DNA of 64,000 bases from Acidobacteriota bacterium. Its GTDB lineage: Bacteria; Acidobacteriota; Terriglobia; Terriglobales; Acidobacteriaceae. Of this stretch, positions 24,586 through 33,401 are shown piece by piece. The DNA is taken from NCBI GenBank assembly GCA_021779935.1, contig JAJXZT010000016.1, positions 186,001-250,000 of the forward strand, given 5' to 3'. A model generated the notes under the pieces. That model saw nothing but the letters and a program-made list of their open reading frames with translations, did not search any database and was not told where the DNA came from. Each line of letters opens with the position of its first letter. Within the stretch, counting starts at the first letter, position 1. Both the position numbers and the translations under genes were made by a program.

Positions 24586-25422
24586 CTATTGCGCCGCGGG
24601 CGTGGCGGAGAACTGCGGCTGGGCGAAGATGAGCTGGACTTCCGCACCGCGGTTGGCTTGCACGATCTGCGCGGCGTAGGCGCGGTTGGCGGAGAGTTCG
24701 AGGAAGCCCGTGCTTCCGAGGATGCCGAAGACTTCGCCGGGAGCGGCGAGCCCGTACGCTTCCCGGATGCTCTTGATCTCGGCCTTGCCGACGGTGAGCG
24801 TGAATTCCGGCGGAGTGGGTTCGAAGAGTGCGGGAGCATCGAGAGGAGTGATGTTGGTGATGAGGTTGCCGAACTTATCCATCTTGAGCACGACGCCCTT
24901 GAGCGTGGTGGGACTGAGTACCTTTGGCTTCGGCATGGCGAAGCGAACGAAGTCGGTAATCTCGTCACCGAACTTGGCGGGCTCCACACCCTTGGAGAGC
25001 CAGCCGGCGACGGGGGAGAAGATGTCGCGTCCGTGGAAGGTGCGGCTGACGGGCTGAAGGAAGTAGTGCTCGGAAGTAATGTGGCGGACGCTGAGCCGCT
25101 CCTCGCGTTCGTAGACGAGCGAGAGCACGCCATTGTCCGGCGCCACGAAGATGTGCTTCTCCGTGGTTGCGATGATGGGGCGTCGCGCGGTGCCTACACC
25201 GGGATCGACCACGACGAGATGAACGGTGTCCGAGGGGAAATACCGATAAGCCTGTGCGATGGTGAGCGCGCCGTCGAGGACGTCAAAGGATTGCACGGCA
25301 TTGCAGATGTCGGCGACCTGCACGGTGGGATTGATGTTGAGAATGACGCCGCGCATGGTGCCGATAAAGTGATCGTTCAAGCCGAAATCGGTGGTGAGCG
25401 TGACAATTCGCGGTTCTGGCAC
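24586..25422 (-). CDS. SAM hydroxide adenosyltransferase (SAM hydrolase, DUF62 family)
   Basis: The 278-residue protein begins RIVTLTTDFGLNDHFIGTMR, the hallmark of the fluorinase/DUF62 family, and has HLVVVDPGVGTARRPI, FVAPDNGVL and the RTFHGRDIFSPVAGWL motif with the catalytic Arg and His. The Asp of VDPGVG completes the Asp-Arg-His set used to activate water. Members split S-adenosylmethionine into adenosine and methionine; why cells do this is not settled. Halogenases of this fold lack that water-activating set, so hydrolase is preferred. The start is GTG at 25420-25422 with GCGGAGA upstream. It is the last gene of a possible three-gene minus-strand group. Confidence 0.9.
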   Translation of the reverse strand: MPEPRIVTLTTDFGLNDHFIGTMRGVILNINPTVQVADICNAVQSFDVLDGALTIAQAYRYFPSDTVHLVVVDPGVGTARRPIIATTEKHIFVAPDNGVLSLVYEREERLSVRHITSEHYFLQPVSRTFHGRDIFSPVAGWLSKGVEPAKFGDEITDFVRFAMPKPKVLSPTTLKGVVLKMDKFGNLITNITPLDAPALFEPTPPEFTLTVGKAEIKSIREAYGLAAPGEVFGILGSTGFLELSANRAYAAQIVQANRGAEVQLIFAQPQFSATPAAQ

Positions 25423-25560
25423 GGTAGTCTCCGCGCTGAGGTAGCGCTGCTGGGAAGGTAACGCGCTGCATCGGCATAGTCAAGGCGATGGAGCCGTGAC
25501 AGAGACAGGAAAACGGAACGGCGGGGAAACGAAAGGGAATGTACCAGCGCAAAAAGAAAG

Positions 25561-25587
25561 GCTCCCAGCCCACGAGAGGCCAGGAGC
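25561..25587 (-). terminator. Terminator after the DUF4097-like gene
   Basis: On the minus strand GCTCCTGGCC and GGGCTGGGAGC form an imperfect stem followed by CCTTTCTTTTT. It would end transcription before the SAM hydrolase gene, which argues for a separate promoter there. Confidence 0.55.
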
Positions 25588-25617
25588 TTGTGACGGTGAA
25601 CAGGCACCAGAAAAAAG

Positions 25618-26532
25618 CTATTGCACGCGGATATCTCCAGAGGCGGTGTGGAGCATGAGCGTGGGGCCACCACCGCCGACCTTGCCTTGGACGTGATGAC
25701 GATTGATTTCGCCCTGCATGGTGACTTCGCGCTCGACCTTGATGGTTCCCGAGCCGGACCTGGCGTCGATATCGAAGCCTGAGCCGGGGGCGAGGTTGAC
25801 GACGATGCCGCCGGAGCCGCTGCTGGCCTCCCAGGCGGAAGTGATGGCGCCACTGGCGCGAATGTCGCCGCTGCCGGTATGAGCGCGGAATCCGCCGCGA
25901 ACACTATCGATGCGGATGCCGCCAGAGCCGGTGGATACATCGGCATTTGTCAATTGACTTCCGACGACCTCAATGCTGCCGCTGCCGGTGCCGGCGTGCA
26001 GGCGTCCGGAGGCGCCGGTGATGGAGATGTCCCCACTGCCGGTTTCGGCGCGCAAATCGCCGCCGCTGCGGGCGATGCGAATGGAGCCTGAACCAGTGCG
26101 GGCCTTCAGCGAAGCGCTGACTCCATCCACGGTGAGGTCACCGGAACCACTGGTGGAACGCACGGTGGAGTTGGCGGGCAAAGTGATCTCGTAGCTGATG
26201 GAGATGTTGCGCTGCAGGCTGGGGTCGTCAAAGTGGCCGATGCGAATGGCGTTGCCGACCTGAACGATGGGCGGATGCTGCTCAATGCGAGTGACGCGGT
26301 CCGAGGCATCGCCGCCGAACCAGTTGCTGCTGCGAATGTGGCCGACGATGTGGATGCTGCTGGAATCTCCCGCACGAACGGTGATGCTTCCGGAACCGGT
26401 GGAGACCTCGACATCGGGCGCGCCGGTAACCTTCAACGTGCGTTCGAACCGGCCTTCCGCGGCGAATGCGACGGAAGGAAGAGCGGCAAGAAGCAGCAGC
26501 AGAGAAGCAAATCCGAAAAACTTTTTGTACAT
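25618..26532 (-). CDS. Exported DUF4097-type beta-repeat protein
   Basis: From the ATG at 26530-26532 (GGAGG 4 bases upstream) the 304-residue product starts with a signal peptide (MYKKFFGFASLLLLLAALPS, cut after VAFAA). The body is a regular repeat of about 21-23 residues: [46 protein letters not shown] and TGSGGIRIDSVRGG. This is the right-handed parallel beta-helix pattern of the DUF4097/DUF2807 families. Such proteins are exported and thought to be adhesin- or envelope-related; no activity is known. It lies downstream of the membrane-fusion protein on the same strand. Confidence 0.85.
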   Translation of the reverse strand: MYKKFFGFASLLLLLAALPSVAFAAEGRFERTLKVTGAPDVEVSTGSGSITVRAGDSSSIHIVGHIRSSNWFGGDASDRVTRIEQHPPIVQVGNAIRIGHFDDPSLQRNISISYEITLPANSTVRSTSGSGDLTVDGVSASLKARTGSGSIRIARSGGDLRAETGSGDISITGASGRLHAGTGSGSIEVVGSQLTNADVSTGSGGIRIDSVRGGFRAHTGSGDIRASGAITSAWEASSGSGGIVVNLAPGSGFDIDARSGSGTIKVEREVTMQGEINRHHVQGKVGGGGPTLMLHTASGDIRVQ

Positions 26533-26607
26533 GGATCCTCCGAGAGAAGTTTGCGCGGGAATGCAGGGGGAGATAACCCGCGAACCAAGCAATATCAAGA
26601 TGCCAGC

Positions 26608-26629
26608 GGACCTCCCGTGAGGGAGGTCC
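26608..26629. other. Perfect hairpin between adaptor and DUF4097-like genes
   Basis: GGACCTCCC, loop GTGA, GGGAGGTCC, without a T-run on either strand. It lies between two same-strand genes and may attenuate or protect the mRNA. Confidence 0.4.
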
Positions 26630-26654
26630 GGTTGTGCGTGAGCCGTTGATCCCG

Positions 26655-27869
26655 TTACTGCAGGACGACCTGCTGGCCTTCGTTCAAACCGCTCAACAAC
26701 TCCGTCTTGGCGCCGTTGGAGATACCGATCTGGACGGAAACTTTTCGCATGCCGGTCTTGCTCTTCGGATCGGGAACGTCGACGGAGGCCTTCTTGTCCT
26801 TATCGTAGATGATGGCGCTCTCGGGAATCATCAGGACGTTCTTGTGTTCGTCGAGAATGATCTCCGCGTTGGCGGTCATCATGGCCTTGAGTTCGCCGCC
26901 TGGGTTGTTGATGGAAACGCGGACCTCGAAGGTCGTGACATTGTCCTTCTCAACGCCCATGGGCGAAATCTTGGTGACCTTGCCGTAGAAGGTCTTGTCC
27001 TTGAAGGACTCAACCTTGATGCGAGCAGGCTGTCCGAGGTAAACCTTGCCGATGTCGCTCTCATCGACCTTGCCCTTGACGTAAACCTCGTTGGTATCGC
27101 CGATGGTCATGACGAGCGTGGCGGCGGAACCCATGACGAGGATGGAGCTGACGGCATCACCCATTTCGACATCGCGCGAGAGAACAATTCCGTCGATGGG
27201 GGAAGTGATAGTGGTGTAACTGAGCTGTTCCTTCTGCTGGGCGAGCGTGGCGCGCGCACGCTGCACATCGGCTTCCGCCTGCGCGACCTTGGCGCGATTG
27301 ACGACAACCTGCGCCTGGGCGACATTCTGCTTGTTAGTACCGAGATCGTAAGCCTTCTGCGCATCGTCGAGCGCGGCCTGGGAGACAACGCCGTCCTTGG
27401 CCATCTGCTTCGCGCGATCATAGGCGCGCTTGAGCATGGGGACATCGACACCCTCGGCATCGACCTTGGAACGGATGAGATCGGCCTGCGCGGAGCGGAG
27501 ATTGGCCTCGCTGGATTGCAGGTTGGCTTCGCCCTGACGAACCTGGGCGAGCATTTCGTCGCGATCAAGCTCGGCGAGAAGCTGGCCGGGTTTGACGTGG
27601 TCGCCGGCTTCGACGTAGAGCTTCTTGACGATGCCGCTAGCCTTGGATTTGATTTCGACCTTGGTGATGGGTTCGATCTTGCCGGTGGCAACAACACTCT
27701 TGGCGAGATCGCCGCGCTCCACCTTGGCGAGCTTGCTGGGATCGATTTTTGGGGCGCCGCTGTTGGCGATCACAATGCCAACGCTGGCGACGAGTACGAT
27801 TGCGATGACTCCAAAGATGATCCAGCGCCGAGTGCGCTTGCGTTTTCCGTTTCCATTTCCGTTGGCCAC
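26655..27869 (-). CDS. Membrane-fusion (HlyD/MacA-type) efflux adaptor
   Basis: From the GTG at 27867-27869 (GAGGAGAA 8 bases upstream) the product has 404 residues; the frame is open 21 codons further. A single N-terminal helix (WIIFGVIAIVLVASVGIVIA) follows a basic tail. The lipoyl half-motifs (KIEPITKVEIKSKASGIVKK, then DHVKPGQLLAELD), a long alpha-helical hairpin (about 90-200) and the beta-barrel region (SPIDGIVLSRDVEMGD) are typical of ABC-linked MacA-type adaptors. They bridge an inner-membrane exporter and an outer-membrane channel. No MacB or TolC-like gene is adjacent, so the partner lies outside the window. Confidence 0.9.
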   Translation of the reverse strand: MANGNGNGKRKRTRRWIIFGVIAIVLVASVGIVIANSGAPKIDPSKLAKVERGDLAKSVVATGKIEPITKVEIKSKASGIVKKLYVEAGDHVKPGQLLAELDRDEMLAQVRQGEANLQSSEANLRSAQADLIRSKVDAEGVDVPMLKRAYDRAKQMAKDGVVSQAALDDAQKAYDLGTNKQNVAQAQVVVNRAKVAQAEADVQRARATLAQQKEQLSYTTITSPIDGIVLSRDVEMGDAVSSILVMGSAATLVMTIGDTNEVYVKGKVDESDIGKVYLGQPARIKVESFKDKTFYGKVTKISPMGVEKDNVTTFEVRVSINNPGGELKAMMTANAEIILDEHKNVLMIPESAIIYDKDKKASVDVPDPKSKTGMRKVSVQIGISNGAKTELLSGLNEGQQVVLQ

Positions 27870-28167
27870 TGACGTTCTCCTCACTCGGGTGAAAATGCGC
27901 GGGCCCAGTTGCAGTCCCCTTCTACCCTTCACGGATAGATACGAAGAGGGCGTGCCGAGGGTTCCATAAAAAGCGGGAAAAGTACCGGGTGATCCCAGAA
28001 CCTACATTCATCGATTTAGACACCGGAGCCGGTGATTCGTGAGCCACGGAAAATGGAAATGGTTGATGACGGGCGGTGCGTGTGCCGAAACGAACCTCAG
28101 AGGAAATCGAGGAGAAGAATTCCACGTGGGGCCTGCCCGGCGGCCTGAATGCTAAAATTCTGGCTGC

Positions 28168-29526
28168 ATGTTTACCTTCGTGGCGCTGCGGATCATCGCG
28201 GTGGTGCTTCTGGTGGCCGCCAACGCCTTCTTTGTGGCAGCCGAATTTTCGCTGGTCAGTATACGGGACACGCGGATTGCTCAACTGATTGAGCAGCGGC
28301 GAGTTGGTGCGCGCACGGTCCGGAAGCTGCATGAGCGGCTGGACGAAGTCCTGAACGCCGTACAGTTCGGCATTACGATGGCAAGCCTGGCGCTGGGCTG
28401 GATTGGCGAGGCAGCGCTGGCGCATCTGCTGACACCGGCATTCGGAGCCATCCCCTATGCGAAGATTTATGCCCACTCAATAGCGGTGGCGGTGGCGTTC
28501 ACGCTGATTACCTACCTGCACGTGATCCTCGGCGAGGTGGTGCCGAAATCAGTGGCGTTGCAGCAGGTGGAGCGCGTGGCGCTGGCGGTGGCCGGACCGA
28601 TGGACGCGTTCATGGCCGTGGCAAAGCCGTTCCTGGTGGTCATGAGCCGGTCGTCGCGAATGGTGCTGCGGCTGTTCGGGGCGCACGCGGTTCGCGCGGG
28701 CGGCGTACATTCGCCGGAAGAGCTGAAGTTGATTGTGACAGCGAGCCGCAGGCTGGGCGTGATTCCTCCGCTGCAGGAAGAGATGATTCATCGCGCGCTG
28801 GACCTGGAGACGGTGACGGTGCGCGAGGTGATGGTGCCGCGCCCGGATATTTTTTCGCTGCCGGGAAACATGCCCGTGGAGGAAGCGGCGCAGAAAGTGG
28901 TGGAAGAGCAGCACTCGCGGGTGCCGGTGTACGATGCATTGCGCGGGCCAGAGGCGATCATTGGAGTGCTCTACGCCAAGGACATGATGCGCTGGATGCA
29001 GGCGCAACTGGTGGGGCACGAACGAGACGAAGCGGTGCGGCGTCCGGTGACGCCGCTGGTGCGCCACGTGATGCGCGAAGTGCTGGTGGTGCCGGAGACG
29101 AAGCTGTTGCCCGACCTGCTGGTGGACTTCAAGCAGCACAAGAAACACCTGGCGGTGGTGGTTGACGAGTTCGGTTCCACGAGCGGAGTGGTGACGGTGG
29201 AAGACGTGCTGGAACAACTGGTGGGCGAGATTGAAGACGAGTACGACGTGCCGCAGCAGATCGCAATCCTCGGCGCCAGGTCGTTCACGCTGGACGGGGC
29301 GACGAATATCCGCGACATGGAATCGCAATTCCACATCCACCTGCCACGCGACGAAGGATACGAGACGCTGGCGGGATTCGTCATTACGCGATTGCAGCGC
29401 ATCCCGGCGGTGGGAGATTCGCTGATGCACGAGGGACGGCGCTACACGGTGGAACAAATGGATCGTTACCGGGTTGAGAGCGTAAGGATCGAACTGCTGG
29501 AGACTTCGACCGAGGACAACGCATGA
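28168..29526 (+). CDS. CNNM/CorC-type membrane protein with CBS pair
   Basis: The 452-residue protein has the HlyC/CorC architecture. A DUF21 (CNNM) membrane domain (about 1-190) starts LVAANAFFVAAEFSLVSIRDTRI and contains GITMASLALGWIGE and HVILGEVVPKSVALQ. Two CBS modules follow (about 205-330; VREVMVPRPDIFSLPGNMPVEEA and FKQHKKHLAVVVDEFGSTSGVVTVEDVLEQLVGEI), then the CorC/HlyC C-terminal domain. Related proteins export Mg2+/Co2+ or control them; hemolysin naming is historical. Its last codons overlap the next gene as ATGA, indicating coupled translation. Confidence 0.92.
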   Translation: MFTFVALRIIAVVLLVAANAFFVAAEFSLVSIRDTRIAQLIEQRRVGARTVRKLHERLDEVLNAVQFGITMASLALGWIGEAALAHLLTPAFGAIPYAKIYAHSIAVAVAFTLITYLHVILGEVVPKSVALQQVERVALAVAGPMDAFMAVAKPFLVVMSRSSRMVLRLFGAHAVRAGGVHSPEELKLIVTASRRLGVIPPLQEEMIHRALDLETVTVREVMVPRPDIFSLPGNMPVEEAAQKVVEEQHSRVPVYDALRGPEAIIGVLYAKDMMRWMQAQLVGHERDEAVRRPVTPLVRHVMREVLVVPETKLLPDLLVDFKQHKKHLAVVVDEFGSTSGVVTVEDVLEQLVGEIEDEYDVPQQIAILGARSFTLDGATNIRDMESQFHIHLPRDEGYETLAGFVITRLQRIPAVGDSLMHEGRRYTVEQMDRYRVESVRIELLETSTEDNA

Positions 29527-29951
29527 AGCGAAACTGGGGACGCGGCGCATGGATCACGGCGACGAACGGAATCGTGATCTGGCGATTTCTGAATGGCCTG
29601 TTGAACTCGGCCTACAAACAACTGCGGCTGGCGATTGATCCCTCGTATAACCCGACCTTGTGGGAACAACTGCGCGGACAGCCGGTGGTGATGGCGATAG
29701 TGGCCGTGCTGATCGTGGGGATTGTGCTGGAATGGGTGCGGCCAAAGTGGGCGATGTGGGTGAACTGTGGCATATGGGTAATGATTTCGGCTGACATGGT
29801 CGGGTCGATCATCTACGGATTGCGCACCGGTTATCCGCGAGAACACCTGATGCAGGCGGGGATCTATATCCTGCTGCCTGCGCTCATATTTATGATCGTG
29901 AATGTAATCCTGTATCGAAACTACTGGAAACCTTCCGCCGGGGCGCAATGA
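29523..29951 (+). CDS. Four-helix membrane protein of unknown function
   Basis: The 142-residue product has about four hydrophobic stretches (VVMAIVAVLIVGIVLEW, MWVNCGIWVMISADMVG, IYILLPALIFMIVNVIL and a weaker one near residue 20). No family motif is recognised. Its start overlaps the stop of the CNNM gene (ATGA) and its stop overlaps the start of the permease gene (ATGA), so all three appear translationally coupled. It may be an accessory part of the CNNM transporter or the ABC permease. Confidence 0.72.
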   Translation: MKRNWGRGAWITATNGIVIWRFLNGLLNSAYKQLRLAIDPSYNPTLWEQLRGQPVVMAIVAVLIVGIVLEWVRPKWAMWVNCGIWVMISADMVGSIIYGLRTGYPREHLMQAGIYILLPALIFMIVNVILYRNYWKPSAGAQ

Positions 29952-30865
29952 TCCGTTACCTTGCAACCCGGCTTGCGTACATGCTGCCCGTGCTGTGGCT
30001 GGTGGTGAGCGTGGTGTTTCTGCTCATACACCTGGTGCCGGGCGACCCGATCCAGCAGATGCTGGGCGAGGGCGCGGCGGCCACGGACATACAGGCGGCA
30101 CGGCACGCGTACGGGCTGGATGTGCCAATCGGCACGCAATACGTGAACTACTGGAAAGGCGTGCTGCACGGCGATCTCGGCAAGTCAATCCGGCTGAACG
30201 AACCGGTGACGAGAGTGATTGCACGGGCGTATCCGGCGACAGTGGAATTGACGCTGGCGGCATTGTTCGTGGCGATCCTGCTGTCGATTCCGGCGGGCGT
30301 GCGATCAGCGCTGCGACGAAATCAGTGGGACGACCGCGTGCTGAGTTTCGTGAGCCTGCTGGGATTGTCATTCCCGAACTTCGCACTGGGGCCGATCCTC
30401 ATCTTATTTTTCTCGATCAAACTTGGCTGGCTGCCGGTATCGGGCGCGGGCGGACTGTCGCACCTGGTGCTGCCGGCGATCACAATGGGCGGATCGCTGG
30501 CGGCCATCCTGACGCGCATGGTACGGACGTCGATGCTGGAAGAGCTGGGGCAGGATTACGTGCGCACGGCGCGCGCCAAGGGGCTGCCGGAGCGGACGGT
30601 AGTCTACAAGCACGCGCTGCGCAATGCGATGATTCCGATCATCACGGTGATTGGATTGCAGTTCGGCGCGCTGCTGGCGGGCGCAATCGTGACAGAGACG
30701 ATTTTCTCGTGGCCGGGGATCGGGAGGCTGACGATCACGGCGATTTCCAATCGCGACTACTACCTGGTGCAGGGATGCATCCTGTGCATCGGGCTGACGT
30801 ACGTAGCGGTGAACTTTTTGACGGACCTGATGTACACGGCGCTGAATCCGAGGATTCGGCAGTAG
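29948..30865 (+). CDS. Dpp/Opp-type ABC transporter permease B
   Basis: The 305-residue protein starts MIRYLATRLAYMLPVLWLVV, has six membrane helices and the BPD permease EAA loop (GQDYVRTARAKGLPERTVVYKHALRNAMIPI). It matches DppB/OppB, one half of a peptide- or nickel-type importer. The adjacent gene supplies the C-type permease; no substrate-binding protein or ATPase gene is present between 28 and 32 kb. It is coupled to the upstream membrane protein by ATGA. Confidence 0.93.
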   Translation: MIRYLATRLAYMLPVLWLVVSVVFLLIHLVPGDPIQQMLGEGAAATDIQAARHAYGLDVPIGTQYVNYWKGVLHGDLGKSIRLNEPVTRVIARAYPATVELTLAALFVAILLSIPAGVRSALRRNQWDDRVLSFVSLLGLSFPNFALGPILILFFSIKLGWLPVSGAGGLSHLVLPAITMGGSLAAILTRMVRTSMLEELGQDYVRTARAKGLPERTVVYKHALRNAMIPIITVIGLQFGALLAGAIVTETIFSWPGIGRLTITAISNRDYYLVQGCILCIGLTYVAVNFLTDLMYTALNPRIRQ

Positions 30866-30876
30866 AAGATTTACAT

Positions 30877-30895
30877 ATGCAAATTAAATTTGCAT
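30877..30895. other. Near-perfect palindrome between the two permease genes
   Basis: ATGCAAATTAAATTTGCAT has 8-bp arms (ATGCAAAT / ATTTGCAT) and a TAA spacer. It lies in the 51-base gap before the second permease and could be an mRNA hairpin or an operator. Confidence 0.4.
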
Positions 30896-30916
30896 GAGGC
30901 GGAGCAGGAAACGGCG

Positions 30917-31777
30917 ATGGCGAATGGCAACGAGGTAACGTTCGGCAAGGCGATACGGCAGAACCCGCTGGCGACGGCGGGAGTCGTGCTGGTGGTTATC
31001 TTCGCCGTGTTCGCCATCTTCGCGCCGTGGATTGCGCCGCAGGACCCGTCGTACATCGATCTTTCGGCGCGGCTGGCTTCGCCATCGTGGCACCACTGGC
31101 TGGGCACGGATGAACTCGGACGCGACATGCTCTCGCGAGTTATCTATGGCGCGCGCATCTCGATGCTGGTGGGCGTGAGCGTGGTGACGGGATCGCTGCT
31201 GCTGGGAACAATCGTCGGAGCGATTGCCGGGTATTACGGCGGAATGGTAGACCGGTTTGTGAACGTGATCGTAATGAACGCGTTCATGTCATTCCCGGGA
31301 ATCCTGCTGGCGATTGCGTTCGTGGCGTTCCTCGGGCCGGGACTGTTCAACCTGATTTTCGCGCTGGTGATTGGCGGATGGGTGGGCTATGCGCGACTGG
31401 TGCGAGCACAGGTGCTGGCGGCGCGAGAAAAAGAATACGTGGAAGCGGCACGGGCGCTGGGCGCGAGCGACCTGAGAGTGATCGTGCGCCATATTCTGCC
31501 GAACATCATGCAGCCGGTGATTGTACAGGCGGCGATTGGAATGGCCGGGGCAGTGCTGGCCGAGGCGACGATGAGCTTCCTGGGGCTGGGCGTTCCGCCA
31601 CCGGTGCCGAGTTGGGGGTCGATGCTGAACGACGGTCGCGTGCACCTGTTCGATTCGCCACACCTGGTAATTGTTCCGGCAATCGCGGTGATGCTAGCGG
31701 TGCTCTCGTTCAACTTCATTGGCGACGCGCTGCGCGACTATCTTGATCCGCGTTCGCGGATGGAAGCTGGGCTGTAA
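30917..31777 (+). CDS. Dpp/Opp-type ABC transporter permease C
   Basis: The 286-residue protein has the N-terminal oligopeptide-permease-C segment (GKAIRQNPLATAGVVLVVIF, PWIAPQDPSYIDL), the HWLGTDELGRDMLSRVIYGAR motif common to all DppC/OppC, and the EAA loop (EKEYVEAARALGASDLRVIVRHILPNIM). It pairs with the upstream permease. I use the ATG at 30917, which has AGGAAAC upstream, rather than the TTG at 30890 that falls inside the palindrome. A strong terminator closes the unit at 31795. Confidence 0.93.
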   Translation: MANGNEVTFGKAIRQNPLATAGVVLVVIFAVFAIFAPWIAPQDPSYIDLSARLASPSWHHWLGTDELGRDMLSRVIYGARISMLVGVSVVTGSLLLGTIVGAIAGYYGGMVDRFVNVIVMNAFMSFPGILLAIAFVAFLGPGLFNLIFALVIGGWVGYARLVRAQVLAAREKEYVEAARALGASDLRVIVRHILPNIMQPVIVQAAIGMAGAVLAEATMSFLGLGVPPPVPSWGSMLNDGRVHLFDSPHLVIVPAIAVMLAVLSFNFIGDALRDYLDPRSRMEAGL

Positions 31778-31794
31778 CGGAAGATTGCACGAAG

Positions 31795-31819
31795 AAGCCC
31801 CCGTGAGGCGGGGGCTTTT
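31795..31819 (+). terminator. Intrinsic terminator after the permease pair
   Basis: AAGCCCCCG, loop TGAGG, CGGGGGCTT, then TT; 17 bases after the stop. It also faces the minus-strand rmuC end. Confidence 0.8.
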
Positions 31820-31834
31820 GTGTGCGCGAAATTA

Positions 31835-33232
31835 TCAGGCTTTGTCGCTGTTGTCGCTGTCGGCGCCATCGCCGCCGGACCAGTCGGGCGCTTGCAGGAT
31901 GCGTGCTGTTTCGTTGCGCTGCTCGAGTTCATCGATGGTCTCTGAGGCGCTGACACCGAGAGATGGCATGCGGCGCGCGGCGGGCAGCACACTGCGTTCG
32001 AGCGATCCGACAGTCTTGTTATAAGACTTGAGAGCTTTTTCGAGGTGGTCGCCGACATCCTCGAAGTGGCTGGACATGACGCGGATGGCTTCGTAGATGC
32101 GCTTGCCGAGATCGCTGATGCGCTGCGCATTTTCCGCCAGTTGCGTCTGCTGCCAACCGTAAAAAGCGGCGCGCAGCAGAGCGATGAGCGTGGTGGGCGA
32201 GGCGACAATGACTTTCTGCTGCACTCCCTGCTCGATGATGCCGGGGTCCTGCTCCAGAGCGGCGCTGAAGAAGACCTCGCCGGGCAGGAACATGACGACG
32301 AATTCGGGCGTCGCGGAGAACTGGTCCCAATAACCCTTGGCGCTGAGCTTGTTGATGTGGTCGCGAATCTGGCTGGCATGGGCTGCCATGCGCGCGCGGC
32401 GCGTATTTTCGTCGGGAGCCTCAATGGCGTCGAGATAGGCGGAGAGCGGCGCCTTGGCGTCGACGATGATGGTCTTGCCGCCGGGAAGCCGAACAATGAG
32501 ATCGGGACGCAGGCGGCCGTCGGAGGTGGTGACGCTGGCCTGCTCCTGGAAGTCGCAGTAGTTGACCATGCCAGCCATCTCGACGACACGGCGAAGCTGG
32601 AACTCACCCCAGCGGCCACGGACGTGGGGAGCACGAAGGGCCTGGACGAGCTTACCGGTTTCCGACTTGAGCAGCTCCTGCGTGCCGACGACGGACTTGA
32701 GCTGTTCGTGTAATGCGGTGTAGGCGCCGACACGCTCCTTCTCAATGATTTTCACTTGGTTGTCGACGGCTTTGAGCGATTCTTCAATCGGTTTTACCAG
32801 CTCAGCAATGGCCTGCTGTCTCGCCTGTAACTCCTTCTCGGCAAGCTCCTGGTAAGTGCCAAGGCGGGTTTTTGCAAGGTCGAGGAAGGACTGGTTGTTG
32901 CCGGAGAGGGCATCAGAGGCGAGCTTCTGGAAGGCGTTCTTCAGCTCTTCCGAGGCGCTGGCGAGCAGGGCGAGCTTTTCGTCGGAGCTCTTGCGCTCCT
33001 GGGTAACGCGCTCCTGTAGTCGGGCGTTTTCCGCATCGGAAGCGGCCTTTTGAGCGGATAGGGCTTCCCGTTCGGAGCGCAAGGTTGTAAGCTCTTGAAC
33101 ACGGATAGCGAGCTCTGCTTCGGTGGCGGTGAGCTTTTTCATCAGTCCGGACGAATGGGTGCGTCCGGCAAGCCAACCGCAGAAAAGTCCAACTGCAAGA
33201 GATATCAAGGCGACAGTAAGAATCGTAATCAT
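31835..33232 (-). CDS. rmuC: DNA recombination protein RmuC family
   Basis: The 465-residue protein has an N-terminal membrane helix (VALISLAVGLFCGWLAG), a long coiled coil (about 30-190) and the RmuC core: GRWGEFQLRRVVEMAGM, DLIVRLPGGKTIIVDAKAPL, then DHINKLSAKGYWD and EFVVMFLPGEVFFSAAL. The core has a restriction-endonuclease-like fold (the DAK motif). In E. coli it limits inversion recombination at short repeats; recent work links it to restricting foreign DNA. It is convergent with the permeases and divergent from the CAP gene. Confidence 0.93.
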   Translation of the reverse strand: MITILTVALISLAVGLFCGWLAGRTHSSGLMKKLTATEAELAIRVQELTTLRSEREALSAQKAASDAENARLQERVTQERKSSDEKLALLASASEELKNAFQKLASDALSGNNQSFLDLAKTRLGTYQELAEKELQARQQAIAELVKPIEESLKAVDNQVKIIEKERVGAYTALHEQLKSVVGTQELLKSETGKLVQALRAPHVRGRWGEFQLRRVVEMAGMVNYCDFQEQASVTTSDGRLRPDLIVRLPGGKTIIVDAKAPLSAYLDAIEAPDENTRRARMAAHASQIRDHINKLSAKGYWDQFSATPEFVVMFLPGEVFFSAALEQDPGIIEQGVQQKVIVASPTTLIALLRAAFYGWQQTQLAENAQRISDLGKRIYEAIRVMSSHFEDVGDHLEKALKSYNKTVGSLERSVLPAARRMPSLGVSASETIDELEQRNETARILQAPDWSGGDGADSDNSDKA

Positions 33233-33401
33233 GATGTGACCGATTTGGGGGCAAGCGGATTGTATCCCAAGCGGCGCAGCTTGCGTTCCGAATCGCCCGG
33301 GGAAATGTTAGAGGATGGCACGACTGAATCGGAAACCCAGCCTGGAAATTTTCAACAAGATTGAAGAAACACTCAAGATGGCGTTAGCATCTGAGTCAAC
33401 T

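Noticed and set aside
26634-27872. 412-codon plus-strand open frame
   Set aside because: Antisense to the membrane-fusion adaptor with full HlyD features; composition (Gly/Asp/Leu-rich) is that of a shadow frame.
29995-30897. 300-codon frame overlapping the DppB permease
   Set aside because: Same strand, different frame; Arg/Gly-rich shadow without motifs.
32045-32713. 222-codon plus-strand frame in rmuC
   Set aside because: Shadow of the well-supported RmuC core on the other strand.
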